Of a DNA stretch of 62,471 bases, positions 54,876-62,471 are shown piece after piece. The DNA is from an uncultured Eubacteriales bacterium (lineage in GTDB: Bacteria > Bacillota > Clostridia > Lachnospirales > Lachnospiraceae). The stretch is from contig ONXS01000005.1 in NCBI GenBank assembly GCA_900321855.1, positions 19,342 through 81,812 on the forward strand, read 5' to 3'. Position numbers and translations under genes: made by a program. The notes below the pieces were generated by a model that saw nothing but the letters and a program-made list of their open reading frames with translations, had not been told where the DNA came from and made no database searches. The first letter of the stretch is position 1, and the number at the start of each line of letters is the position of its first letter.

Positions 54876-56591
54876 ATGAATTCCACACAAAGAAAACGAC
54901 TGGTATTGTATTTTTTTATGGCTATGTTTGGAATATGCGTCATTATAGGAAAACTGTTTATATTAATGATATTTGATTCAGACCGGTATTATGACAGAAT
55001 CCGGAATTTACATGAGAGAGAAAGACAGATTAAGGGGAAGAGGGGAGAAATTGTAGACAGAAACGGGCAGGTCATTGCCACCAACAAGACGGTATGTACA
55101 ATTTCTGTTATTTACAGCCAGTTAAAAGAACCGGAGAAGGTCATTGAAGTTCTAAAAAATGAGTTGGATATGGATTTTGATGAGGTGAGAAAAAGGGTTC
55201 TAAAAGTAAGTTCGAGAGAGAAAATTAAGTCCAATGTGCCAAAAGAAATCGGAGATAAAATAAGAAGTTATAATCTGGCTGGAGTAAAAGTAGATGAAGA
55301 TTACAGGAGATATTATCCCTATAATCAGCTTGGCTCGAAAATCCTCGGTTTTACAGGTGCAGATAATCAGGGAATCGTTGGTCTTGAAGTGACCTATGAC
55401 AAGTATTTACAGGGAAAAGCTGGAAATATCTATACAAAGACAGATGCCTATGGAAAAGAAATTGATGGTGAGGCGGAACTGCGCAAGGAGGGTACATCGG
55501 GAAAAACATTGCAAACCAGTCTGGATATTAATATTATGAAGTACAGTGAACAGGCTGCAAATAAAGCATTGGAAGAAAAACAGGCAAATTATGTGTGTGT
55601 GATTGTCATGAATCCAAATAATGGAGAAATTTATGCGATGGTAAATGTGCCGGAATATAACTTAAATGAGCCGTTTACCTTAAATTATGCCAGCGAAGTG
55701 GGAAAACAGGATAAAGAATATCAAAATTTATTAAATAAGATGTGGAGAAATAACTGTATCAATGATACCTATGAGCCGGGTTCCACATTTAAGATGGTAA
55801 CAGCAACAGCCGCGTTGGAGGAACATCTGATTACAAAAGACACACCATTTCAGTGTCCGGGATACAAAATTGTAGAGGACAGAAGGATTCGGTGTCACAA
55901 GACAACCGGGCATGGGGCAGAAACCTTTGTCACAGCCACACAGAACTCCTGTAATCCGGCATTTATGGAAATTGGATTGAAAGTGGGAGCAACAAAGTTT
56001 TATCACTATATGGGCCAGCTGGGGCTTATGACAAAGACAGGAGTTGACCTTCCGGGCGAGGCAGGGACAATTATTCATAAGATTGAAAATGTCGGTCAGG
56101 TTGAACTTGCAACCATGTCTTTTGGGCAGTCTTTTCAGATTACGCCACTTCAGCTCCTGACTGCAGCGTCAGCTATTGTCAATGGAGGAACTCTGGTGAC
56201 ACCACATTTTGGGGTGGGTACTCAGGACGAAAATGGAGAAGTAGAAGAACTGTTTCAGTACAAGACAATTCCGGCAGTCATATCTTCCGAGACGAGTGCA
56301 ACGATGAGAGATGTGTTAGAGAGTGTTGTCAGAGATGGCGGAGGAAAATTAGGTCAGGTAGAAGGATTTCGAGTCGGTGGGAAAACGGCGACTTCACAGA
56401 AACTTCCAAGAAGTGCCCATAAATATATTGGGTCATTTATCGGATTTGCACCTGCAGATCATCCGGAAGTGATAGCTATGTGCATTATTGATGAGCCACA
56501 GGGTGTATATTATGGAGGAACGATAGCCGCACCTGTTATAGCAGATATATTTTCCAATATTTTACCATATCTGAATATCAAAAAAGATTGA
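54876..56591 (+). CDS. Class B penicillin-binding protein, SpoVD/FtsI type (second)
   Basis: 571 residues, a shorter paralogue of the previous gene: membrane helix about 10-30, GKRGEIVDRNGQVIA, active Ser in PGSTFKM near 302, SCN near 357. The third motif reads KTA (VGGKTATSQKLP) rather than the usual KTG. ATG 54876 has GGAGAAGAG upstream. In related Clostridia one of the two genes serves division (FtsI) and the other sporulation (SpoVD); I cannot say which is which. Confidence 0.92.
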   Translation: MNSTQRKRLVLYFFMAMFGICVIIGKLFILMIFDSDRYYDRIRNLHERERQIKGKRGEIVDRNGQVIATNKTVCTISVIYSQLKEPEKVIEVLKNELDMDFDEVRKRVLKVSSREKIKSNVPKEIGDKIRSYNLAGVKVDEDYRRYYPYNQLGSKILGFTGADNQGIVGLEVTYDKYLQGKAGNIYTKTDAYGKEIDGEAELRKEGTSGKTLQTSLDINIMKYSEQAANKALEEKQANYVCVIVMNPNNGEIYAMVNVPEYNLNEPFTLNYASEVGKQDKEYQNLLNKMWRNNCINDTYEPGSTFKMVTATAALEEHLITKDTPFQCPGYKIVEDRRIRCHKTTGHGAETFVTATQNSCNPAFMEIGLKVGATKFYHYMGQLGLMTKTGVDLPGEAGTIIHKIENVGQVELATMSFGQSFQITPLQLLTAASAIVNGGTLVTPHFGVGTQDENGEVEELFQYKTIPAVISSETSATMRDVLESVVRDGGGKLGQVEGFRVGGKTATSQKLPRSAHKYIGSFIGFAPADHPEVIAMCIIDEPQGVYYGGTIAAPVIADIFSNILPYLNIKKD

Positions 56592-56929
56592 TAAATAGGA
56601 AAAATACATATATACTATAACGTAGGCGAAAAAACAGAAATAGAGGATATATTGGCAACTTATTACGCAGATGAAGGTATGCTTACTCCGCGAAACGCTC
56701 TCGCTCAGTTTCGACGTAGCGGTATCTGTAGTAAGGTGTCTGCACTAGCAGATGAATTTCTTACTGCCTACGCATATGCCTGTGAACGCAGTTCACACTT
56801 TAATGGCATCTGCTCTGCACGTACCGATGCCTGCAAAGGTTCGCTCCGCAAGCATACCTCCATCTGCTCGGCTTGTTGGAATAATATATTTCTATAAAAT
56901 TATATATAGCAATGAAAGGATACAAAAAT
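56592..56929 (+). repeat. Foldback repeat element between the pbp genes and murD
   Basis: GCAGATGAAGGTATGCTT (about 56668-56686) recurs inverted near 56852-56873 (AAGCATACCTCCATCTGC), two mismatches at most, enclosing about 165 bases with shorter internal dyads (GTGAACGCAGTTCAC). The part 56686-56730 matches the repeat after fhs. A frame of 81 codons crosses it but has no binding site and looks accidental. Its GC content exceeds that of neighbouring spacers, and it occupies the place where mraY lies in most dcw clusters. The murD ribosome site is at its right edge. Confidence 0.75.
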
Positions 56930-58270
56930 ATGGCAAAGAGATACCTTGTTGCAGGAACGGGAATCAGTGGAATTGGCGCCGCAAACCTATTACTTGCAAA
57001 GAATGAAGAAGTAACACTCTATGACGGCAATGAGAAGTTAAACAGAGATGATGTAATTGCAAAATTAGTAAAACCCTGCGATATTGTTTTAGGTGAATTG
57101 ACAGATGAGCAGCTAGAACACACAGATATTTGTGTACTGAGTCCGGGAATACCAGTAGATGCGCCATTTGTCAATAAAATCAGAGATAAAGGAATTACAA
57201 TCTGGGGTGAGATTGAACTTGCTTACCGATATGGAAAAGGAAGAGTTGTCGGAATTACCGGAACAAATGGCAAGACCACAACAACAGCACTGACAGGAGA
57301 GATTATGAAGAATTACTATAAGAGTGTGTTTGTCGTTGGAAATATTGGAATTCCTTATACAACAGTGGCATGTGATACAAATGAGGACACAGTGACAGTG
57401 GCAGAAATCAGCAGTTTTCAGTTAGAGACAATTGACGAGTTTCATCCGGTGGTAACAGCAGTGTTAAATATCACACCAGACCATTTGAATCGTCATTACA
57501 CAATGGAAAACTATGCAAATGTCAAGATGAGTATCACAAAAAATCAGTCGGAAGAGGAACCATGTGTACTCAACTACGAAGATGAAATTCTCAGACAGAA
57601 AGCATTAGATGTCAAAAATAAAGTTATTTTCTTCAGCAGTAAATCAGATTTAAAAGAAGGTGTCTGCCTGCATGGTGATGATATTGTTTACAGAGAAGAA
57701 GATGATGAAATCAAAATCTGTAAAGTAGATGGAATGAAACTTGTGGGAATTCACAATGTGGAAAATGTGATGGCTGCAATTGCAATTTCAATATCTATGC
57801 ATGTTCCGGTAGATATTATCCGTGAGACAATTAAGAATTTTAATCCGGTAGAGCACAGAATTGAATATGTGGCAACAAAGAATGATGTAATCTATTACAA
57901 TGATTCGAAGGGAACAAATACAGACGCATCGACAAAAGCTATTGAGGCAATGACAAAGCCAACGGTTCTGATTGCGGGCGGTTATGACAAGGGTTCCGAA
58001 TATGATGAATGGATTGAGTCTTTTGGCGGAAGAATCAAGAATCTTGTCTTACTTGGCGCGACAAAAGAGAAGATTGCACAGACCGCAAAGAAACACGGAT
58101 ATGAAAACTTTGTTTTTGTAGATACACTTGAGGAGGCTGTAAAAGAATCAGCAAAACTTGCAAAACCTGGAGAAGTAGTGTTATTATCGCCAGCCTGCGC
58201 AAGTTGGGATATGTTTAAGAGTTATGAAGAGAGAGGAACTCTGTTTAAAAAATATGTAAATGAACTTTAA
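56930..58270 (+). CDS. murD: UDP-MurNAc-L-Ala--D-Glu ligase
   Basis: Mur ligase adding D-glutamate to the wall precursor. From ATG 56930 (AAAGGA upstream) it has 446 residues; ATG 56912 is in frame but sits on that site. Motifs: N-terminal VAGTGISGIGAANLL, ATP loop GITGTNGKTTTTAL near 106-119, EISSFQLE, LNITPDHLNRH, HRIEYV and NDSKGTNTDAS. Confidence 0.96.
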   Translation: MAKRYLVAGTGISGIGAANLLLAKNEEVTLYDGNEKLNRDDVIAKLVKPCDIVLGELTDEQLEHTDICVLSPGIPVDAPFVNKIRDKGITIWGEIELAYRYGKGRVVGITGTNGKTTTTALTGEIMKNYYKSVFVVGNIGIPYTTVACDTNEDTVTVAEISSFQLETIDEFHPVVTAVLNITPDHLNRHYTMENYANVKMSITKNQSEEEPCVLNYEDEILRQKALDVKNKVIFFSSKSDLKEGVCLHGDDIVYREEDDEIKICKVDGMKLVGIHNVENVMAAIAISISMHVPVDIIRETIKNFNPVEHRIEYVATKNDVIYYNDSKGTNTDASTKAIEAMTKPTVLIAGGYDKGSEYDEWIESFGGRIKNLVLLGATKEKIAQTAKKHGYENFVFVDTLEEAVKESAKLAKPGEVVLLSPACASWDMFKSYEERGTLFKKYVNEL

Positions 58271-58299
58271 AACATATGGAAACGATTTGGAGGGATAAT

Positions 58300-59475
58300 T
58301 TGGCAGAATATAGTGGTACCACCAGAACTGGTGGAAATGTGAATATAAGATATAAGAAAAACTCAAAAAGTAAAAAGCAGGTTTATATTGACTATAGTCT
58401 GCTTTTCATGACGATTTTCATGGTAGCTTTCGGTCTTGTGATGTTATATAGTGCGAGTGCTTATGAATGTCAGATTGAATATCATGGAGATTCTGCATAT
58501 TATTTGAGAAAACAGTTGACAGCCGTTGTCTTTGGCGTAATAGGAATTGTTGTTGTTATGTTTCTAGGTTACCGCTTTTTTAAGCATCCCGTCATTGCAA
58601 CGCTCGTTTACTGGGGCTCAAATTTCATAGCACTTCTTGTATTGACACCGTTGGGAGTTGATGCAAATGGTGCCAAAAGATGGATTAATGTTGGAATGTC
58701 CGTACAGGTCTGTGAGGTTGTGAAAGTTGGTGTCATAGTTTATATGGCATATTATCTCAATAAGTATGGAAAAAAGATTGTGAAATTTAAAGATTGGATA
58801 AAGGTCTTGATTGTGATTGCCATTCCGGCAGGAATTATTGCGGGAATTACAAAGGATTTAAGTTCGGCTGTTGTTATTGTGGGAATTGCAGGTATCATGC
58901 TTTTGATTGTTGGAAAAGATATTCGATGTCTGCTTGGACTTATGGCTGCAGCAATTGTAGGTGGCTCGATTTTCATTGCAACTGCATCATTTCGAATGGA
59001 GCGAGTAAAAGTGTGGCTGCACCCTGAAAAATATCAGAAAGAAGGTGGATTTCAGGTATTACAGGCACTCTATGCCATTGGTTCAGGAGGTCTTTTTGGC
59101 AAGGGAATTGGAAAAGGTGTACAGAAATTAGGTTATGTGCCAGAATCACAGAACGATATGATTTTTACGGTTATCTGTGAGGAATTGGGAATTGTAGGTG
59201 CACTTGCCGTAATTTTGATGTTCGTATTTATTGTGTATCGATTGTGGCTGATTGCCATGAATTCTCAAGATTTGTTTGGTGCCTTGCTGACAATTGGTGT
59301 CATGGCACATATATCGGTTCAGACAGTTATCAATTTGGCCGTAGTTACCAGTATTTTTCCTAATACCGGAGTTCCACTTCCTTTTATGAGTTATGGAGGA
59401 ACTTCCATTATGGGACTGCTCGTTGAGATGGGAATGGTATTTTCTGTTTCAAAGAGAAATATATCGGCAAAATAA
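58300..59475 (+). CDS. ftsW: Lipid II polymerase FtsW (SEDS family)
   Basis: Peptidoglycan glycosyltransferase of division, about ten membrane helices. VMLYSASAYE, GANGAKRWIN-type loop, the conserved EKYQKEGGFQVLQALYAIGSGGLFGKGIGKG and GVPLPFMSYGGTS fix the family. TTG 58300 (GGAGGG 5 bases upstream) is preferred to ATG 58276, which has no site. It follows murD closely. Confidence 0.93.
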   Translation: MAEYSGTTRTGGNVNIRYKKNSKSKKQVYIDYSLLFMTIFMVAFGLVMLYSASAYECQIEYHGDSAYYLRKQLTAVVFGVIGIVVVMFLGYRFFKHPVIATLVYWGSNFIALLVLTPLGVDANGAKRWINVGMSVQVCEVVKVGVIVYMAYYLNKYGKKIVKFKDWIKVLIVIAIPAGIIAGITKDLSSAVVIVGIAGIMLLIVGKDIRCLLGLMAAAIVGGSIFIATASFRMERVKVWLHPEKYQKEGGFQVLQALYAIGSGGLFGKGIGKGVQKLGYVPESQNDMIFTVICEELGIVGALAVILMFVFIVYRLWLIAMNSQDLFGALLTIGVMAHISVQTVINLAVVTSIFPNTGVPLPFMSYGGTSIMGLLVEMGMVFSVSKRNISAK

Positions 59476-59515
59476 TAGTGAAGAATATTACATCTGATAC
59501 GAGAGGAATAGATTG

Positions 59516-60229
59516 ATGAAAATTCGTAAAAGAACAGCGATACTGGTTTTTATAATTATATGTTTGATTGCTTTGCTGATACTTGTACTTCAGCGAATTA
59601 GTGATGACAACATTTCGGTAAATGGAAATACATACTATTCAAAAGAGGAAATTGAAAAGTATATCTTTCAGTCAGAATGGGACCGAAATCCTTATGTACT
59701 GTTTTTGAAATCAAAATTTCAGGAACATAAGGAGATTCCATTTGTGGACAAGTATGAGATTTCGCTTTCATCATTTCACAATGTCAACATCAGAGTTTAT
59801 GAGAAACGAATGATTGGATATGTCAATTATATGGGAACGAATATGTATTTTGACAAAGATGGAACTGTGGTAGAGAGTTCGCATAATACTTTGGAAAATA
59901 TTCCGCTTGTGGTGGGGCTGGATTTAAACAAACTTGTTCTTGGCGAAAAACTTCCTGTAAAGAGCAAAACAATATTTAATATGATACTTGATATTACACA
60001 GGCTCTGCAAAAATACAGTGTTCAGGTTGACAAGTTATATATTTCAAAGGAAAAAGTAGCCAGACTTTACATGGGAAATGTTGAGGTCAATCTGGGAGAC
60101 AATCAGGATATTGATGATAAGGTGAGAACTTTGAGAGATATTATACCAAATATGCAGGATTTGTCAGGAGTTCTCGATTTGAGTACATATAATGAGAAAA
60201 GTCAGAGATATGATTTTACAATAAAATAA
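59516..60229 (+). CDS. divIB: Cell-division protein FtsQ/DivIB
   Basis: 237 residues: short cytoplasmic tail, membrane helix about 7-27, a POTRA domain (from ISVNGNTYYSKEEIEKYIF) and a C-terminal FtsQ-type domain (GTNMYFDKDGTVVE...). Similarity in this family is weak, but the plan and the place between ftsW and ftsZ are typical. GAGAGGA serves ATG 59516; TTG 59513 is adjacent. Confidence 0.88.
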   Translation: MKIRKRTAILVFIIICLIALLILVLQRISDDNISVNGNTYYSKEEIEKYIFQSEWDRNPYVLFLKSKFQEHKEIPFVDKYEISLSSFHNVNIRVYEKRMIGYVNYMGTNMYFDKDGTVVESSHNTLENIPLVVGLDLNKLVLGEKLPVKSKTIFNMILDITQALQKYSVQVDKLYISKEKVARLYMGNVEVNLGDNQDIDDKVRTLRDIIPNMQDLSGVLDLSTYNEKSQRYDFTIK

Positions 60230-60247
60230 AAAAATTGAAAATTTATA

Positions 60248-60276
60248 TTGATTATTTTCAAAAATGAATATATTAT
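60248..60276 (+). promoter_or_regulatory. ftsZ promoter
   Basis: TTGATT (60248-60253), 17-base spacer, TATTAT (60271-60276). An 8-bp dyad (TTGAAAAT/ATTTTCAA, 60235-60261) overlaps the -35 side and may be a weak terminator or operator. The leader to the start codon is about 110 bases. Confidence 0.65.
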
Positions 60277-60286
60277 ATAATAAGGT

Positions 60287-60326
60287 GTTTATAAAAGGGG
60301 ATGTTGTACCCATATGTGTTATAAAC
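60287..60326 (+). other. ftsZ leader hairpin
   Basis: GTTTATAA pairs with TTATAAAC, with an inner GGG/CCC stem (60297-60311). It starts a few bases after the predicted start site, so it would shape the 5' end of the ftsZ mRNA. Confidence 0.5.
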
Positions 60327-60392
60327 AGAATAGAGCTGAAGATAGAGGCAGAAAAAATATGAAAAGATGATTATTAAAAGGAGGAAAGACCT

Positions 60393-61610
60393 TTGTTAGA
60401 AATTATGACAAATGACGTGGAACCAGCAGCTAAGATTAAAGTAGTAGGAGTAGGCGGTGCTGGTAATAATGCCGTTAACAGAATGATAGATGAAAGCATT
60501 GGTGGCGTAGAATTTATTGGAATTAATACAGATAGTCAGGCACTGAAACTTTGTAAAGCACCTACAGCTTTACAGATTGGTGAGAAGATTACAAAAGGTC
60601 TTGGATGCGGAGCTGATCCAAGTGTAGGAGAAGAGGCTGCAAAAGAGAGTGTTGAAGAGATTAAACAGGCAATCGCAGGAGCAGACATGGTATTCGTCAC
60701 ATGTGGTATGGGTGGCGGAACTGGTACAGGAGCAGCACCAGTAGTTGCCAAGTTAGCAAAAGAGCAGGGAAGTCTTACTGTTGGTGTTGTTACAAAGCCT
60801 TTCAGATTTGAGGCAAGAGTGAGAATGAATAATGCTCTCGCAGGTATTGAGAGATTAAAAGAGAATGTTGATACTTTGATTGTCATTCCGAATGACAAGC
60901 TTTTAGAAATCGTAGACAGAAGAACAACAATGCCAGAGGCTCTTAAAAAAGCAGATGAAGTGTTACAGCAGGCAGTATTAGGTATTACAGATTTAATTAA
61001 TGTTCCAGCATTGATTAACCTTGATTTTGCCGATGTAACAAGAGTTATGAAGGACAAGGGTGTTGCACATGTCGGTATCGGTGTTGCAACAGGTGATGAC
61101 AAAGCAAATGAGGCTATTAAGATTGCAGTTGCATCTCCACTTCTTGAGACTAAGATTGATGGAGCATCACATGTACTTATTAACGTTTCAGGTAATGTCA
61201 GTCTTACTGAGGCAGACGAGGCTACAGAATATGTAAAACAGCTTACTGGTGAAGATGTTGAGATTATTTTCGGTGCAGCATTTGACGATACAGAAGATGT
61301 TTGTAAGGTTACTGTTATTGCAACAGGTTTGGAGAATACAGAGGAAGATGCTCCGGCAAAAACTGAGGCACCAAAGCAGACAGTATCAACTGTAAAACCG
61401 GCTGCATCACAGACAGCATCATTTGATTATCAGAAACCATCGGTAAAACCGATTGCACCAAAGCCACAGTTCAAGGTAAATAAGCCAACAATCAAACCAA
61501 CAGCAGGTACAACAAGACCAAGTGGTCAGACATCTGCCGGTTATGGCACAAAGAAAGATGGAAGAGGTGGAATTGACATTCCAGAGTTCCTGAAGAGAAA
61601 AGACGACTAA
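60393..61610 (+). CDS. ftsZ: Cell-division GTPase FtsZ
   Basis: Tubulin homologue forming the Z ring. 405 residues. [19 protein letters not shown] loop [13 protein letters not shown] near 107-118, NDKLLEI and the T7 loop [11 protein letters not shown] are intact. A linker rich in Pro/Lys/Thr (about 320-390) leads to the partner-binding tail DIPEFLKRK. The start is TTG with AAGGAGG 8 bases upstream; an ATG four codons later is the alternative. Confidence 0.98.
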   Translation: MLEIMTNDVEPAAKIKVVGVGGAGNNAVNRMIDESIGGVEFIGINTDSQALKLCKAPTALQIGEKITKGLGCGADPSVGEEAAKESVEEIKQAIAGADMVFVTCGMGGGTGTGAAPVVAKLAKEQGSLTVGVVTKPFRFEARVRMNNALAGIERLKENVDTLIVIPNDKLLEIVDRRTTMPEALKKADEVLQQAVLGITDLINVPALINLDFADVTRVMKDKGVAHVGIGVATGDDKANEAIKIAVASPLLETKIDGASHVLINVSGNVSLTEADEATEYVKQLTGEDVEIIFGAAFDDTEDVCKVTVIATGLENTEEDAPAKTEAPKQTVSTVKPAASQTASFDYQKPSVKPIAPKPQFKVNKPTIKPTAGTTRPSGQTSAGYGTKKDGRGGIDIPEFLKRKDD

Positions 61611-61636
61611 GAGATATTTTACATAAGCGATATTTT

Positions 61637-61672
61637 AATCCCGTATGAAATGACATACGGGATTATTTTGTG
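61637..61672 (+). terminator. Terminator after ftsZ
   Basis: AATCCCGTATG pairs perfectly with CATACGGGATT around a 6-base loop, followed by ATTTTGTGTT. Confidence 0.85.
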
Positions 61673-61677
61673 TTGAC

Positions 61678-61747
61678 GCAAATCGGGCACTAATATTTAT
61701 AAATAATGTCTTTATTCCTTAGAGGCGGGAGTGCTTATTTGCGTTCA
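61678..61747. other. Second dyad downstream of ftsZ
   Basis: ACGCAAAT (about 61677-61684) pairs with ATTTGCGT (about 61738-61745), with GCACT/AGTGC inside and a large loop. No T-tract follows on the + strand. The function is not evident. Confidence 0.4.
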
Positions 61748-61770
61748 ATACGGTAATAACAGGAATAAAC

Positions 61771-61846
61771 TGTCGAAATATAGAATAAAATTATCTGAAT
61801 TTTATACCATGTTTCGACAGTTTATTTTTCCTAATTGTCCTATAAT
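61771..61846 (+). promoter_or_regulatory. Spo0A-type promoter of spoIIGA
   Basis: Two perfect 7-base Spo0A boxes: TGTCGAA at 61771-61777 and TTCGACA (the reverse complement) at 61813-61819. They lie within the larger inverted repeat AATAAACTGTCGAAA/TTTCGACAGTTTATT. TATAAT at 61841-61846 is a perfect -10. The second box ends 21 bases before it, standing at the -35. With a start near 61853, the boxes are centred at about -37 and -79. This copies the Bacillus spoIIG layout with its long -10/-35 gap. Confidence 0.85.
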
Positions 61847-61874
61847 AATCAATGCCAGAGGGGAGACAGAAAAT

Positions 61875-62471
61875 GTGTATGTGGTATATTTAGATGTATT
61901 TTTTTGTGTGAACTTTATTATGGATTACATAGTACTCCGGTTGACATCTGTCATAGCAAAAAAGAAAGTTGGAAAAATCAGATTATGTGCTGGGGCAATC
62001 TTGGGGGCAATTTATAGTGTCATAGCATTGAAATTTTTTATACAACATTCCATTTACCTTACGTTTTTGAATTTATTTATGTTAATTCTGATGGTTTTTA
62101 TAACTTTTAAATTTGAGAGTATCAAAGTATTTTTCAAAAACTGCATCTTTATGTTAATCATATCGATATTTATGGGAGGGCTGTTAAACTATTTGTATTA
62201 CTCAACCAGAGTGGGAGTTATGATTCAGGGAGCAATCCACAATCAGTCACTGGCAGTTGTGAATACAAGAAAATTTATTTTTGTAACCCTTCTGGCATAT
62301 CTGATTGTTTCACTGATTATTGCATTTATCCGCAAATATAAGCTGGATGAGATGAGATACTATCAGGTGAAACTGATTTGGAGAGGAAAAGCAGTGATTG
62401 CAGAGGCACTATATGATACCGGTAATTGTCTCACGGAACAGACAACTGGAAAAATTGTTCACATCGTACAG
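61875..62471 (+). CDS. spoIIGA: SpoIIGA, sigma-E-processing protease, 3' end outside the window
   Basis: Mother-cell membrane protease that activates pro-sigma-E after septation. GTG 61875 is taken as the start (GAGGGGAG 8 bases upstream); the frame then runs 199 codons off the end of the window. VYVVYLDVFFCVNFIMDY opens five hydrophobic segments, followed by a soluble domain with the aspartic-protease motif ALYDTGNCLTE. That Asp is near residue 181, matching the catalytic Asp183 of Bacillus. The next gene is expected to be sigE. Confidence 0.93.
   Translation, partial: MYVVYLDVFFCVNFIMDYIVLRLTSVIAKKKVGKIRLCAGAILGAIYSVIALKFFIQHSIYLTFLNLFMLILMVFITFKFESIKVFFKNCIFMLIISIFMGGLLNYLYYSTRVGVMIQGAIHNQSLAVVNTRKFIFVTLLAYLIVSLIIAFIRKYKLDEMRYYQVKLIWRGKAVIAEALYDTGNCLTEQTTGKIVHIVQ

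Noticed and set aside
56652..56897. An 81-codon frame between the second PBP gene and murD
   Set aside because: It spans the foldback repeat, has no ribosome site and its Cys/Ser/Ala-rich translation follows from the repeat.
61835..62017. A 60-codon frame at the start of spoIIGA
   Set aside because: It is out of frame with the clear SpoIIGA sequence that begins at GTG 61875.
1..62471. Genes on the minus strand
   Set aside because: All minus frames of 60-190 codons lie opposite better-supported + genes, and none carries a recognisable motif or binding site.

Overview
The window is 62.5 kb of AT-rich DNA with every recognisable gene on the + strand. It carries a sporulation gene (spoIIGA), PrkC/PrpC, a dcw cell-division cluster, ChW-repeat surface proteins and Gram-positive style ribosome binding sites. 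This points to a spore-forming Clostridia genome, most likely Lachnospiraceae. No tRNA, rRNA, intact insertion sequence or prophage was seen.

Layout. 1-9.6 kb: 3' part of pnp, a eukaryote-type HisA, a sugar-binding lipoprotein, malQ, and two adjacent dynamin-like GTPases closed by a terminator. 9.7-16.9 kb: ftsK/spoIIIE, fhs, a MurE-family ligase, folD. 17-28.6 kb: the conserved operon priA-def-fmt-rsmB-rlmN-prpC-prkC-rsgA-rpe-thiN (replication restart, start of translation, rRNA modification, cell-wall signalling, ribosome assembly). 28.7-33.5 kb: a PPP phosphatase, a zinc-ribbon membrane protein paired with a TPM-domain protein, galM and a GNAT acetyltransferase. 33.5-36 kb: a TPP riboswitch with its own terminator in front of thiD and a CytX-like permease. 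36-43.8 kb: a likely surface operon with a ChW-repeat/transglutaminase protein, an Ala-rich repeat protein and a D-alanylation set in the order B-D-C-A.

43.8-48.6 kb is the most unusual region. It is a decayed type III-A CRISPR-Cas locus. cas6 is frameshifted. The HD end of csm1 is joined out of frame to the C-terminal part of csm5, so csm2, csm3, csm4 and the Cas10 palm are gone. Next come a seven-repeat CRISPR array, a cas1 with three disabling lesions and an intact cas2. Behind it lie a nuclease/transposase remnant and an array of about seven 65-bp tandem units, each with an 8-bp inverted repeat, ending in a strong intrinsic terminator. I can assign no known family to that array.

48.6-62.5 kb: ychF, a palindromic REP-like element, lgt, then the dcw cluster rsmH-ftsL-pbp-pbp-murD-ftsW-divIB-ftsZ, without mraY, murG, murC or murB. 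A foldback repeat sits where mraY usually lies. The window ends inside spoIIGA, whose upstream region has two perfect Spo0A boxes and a widely spaced promoter, as in the classical spoIIG promoter.
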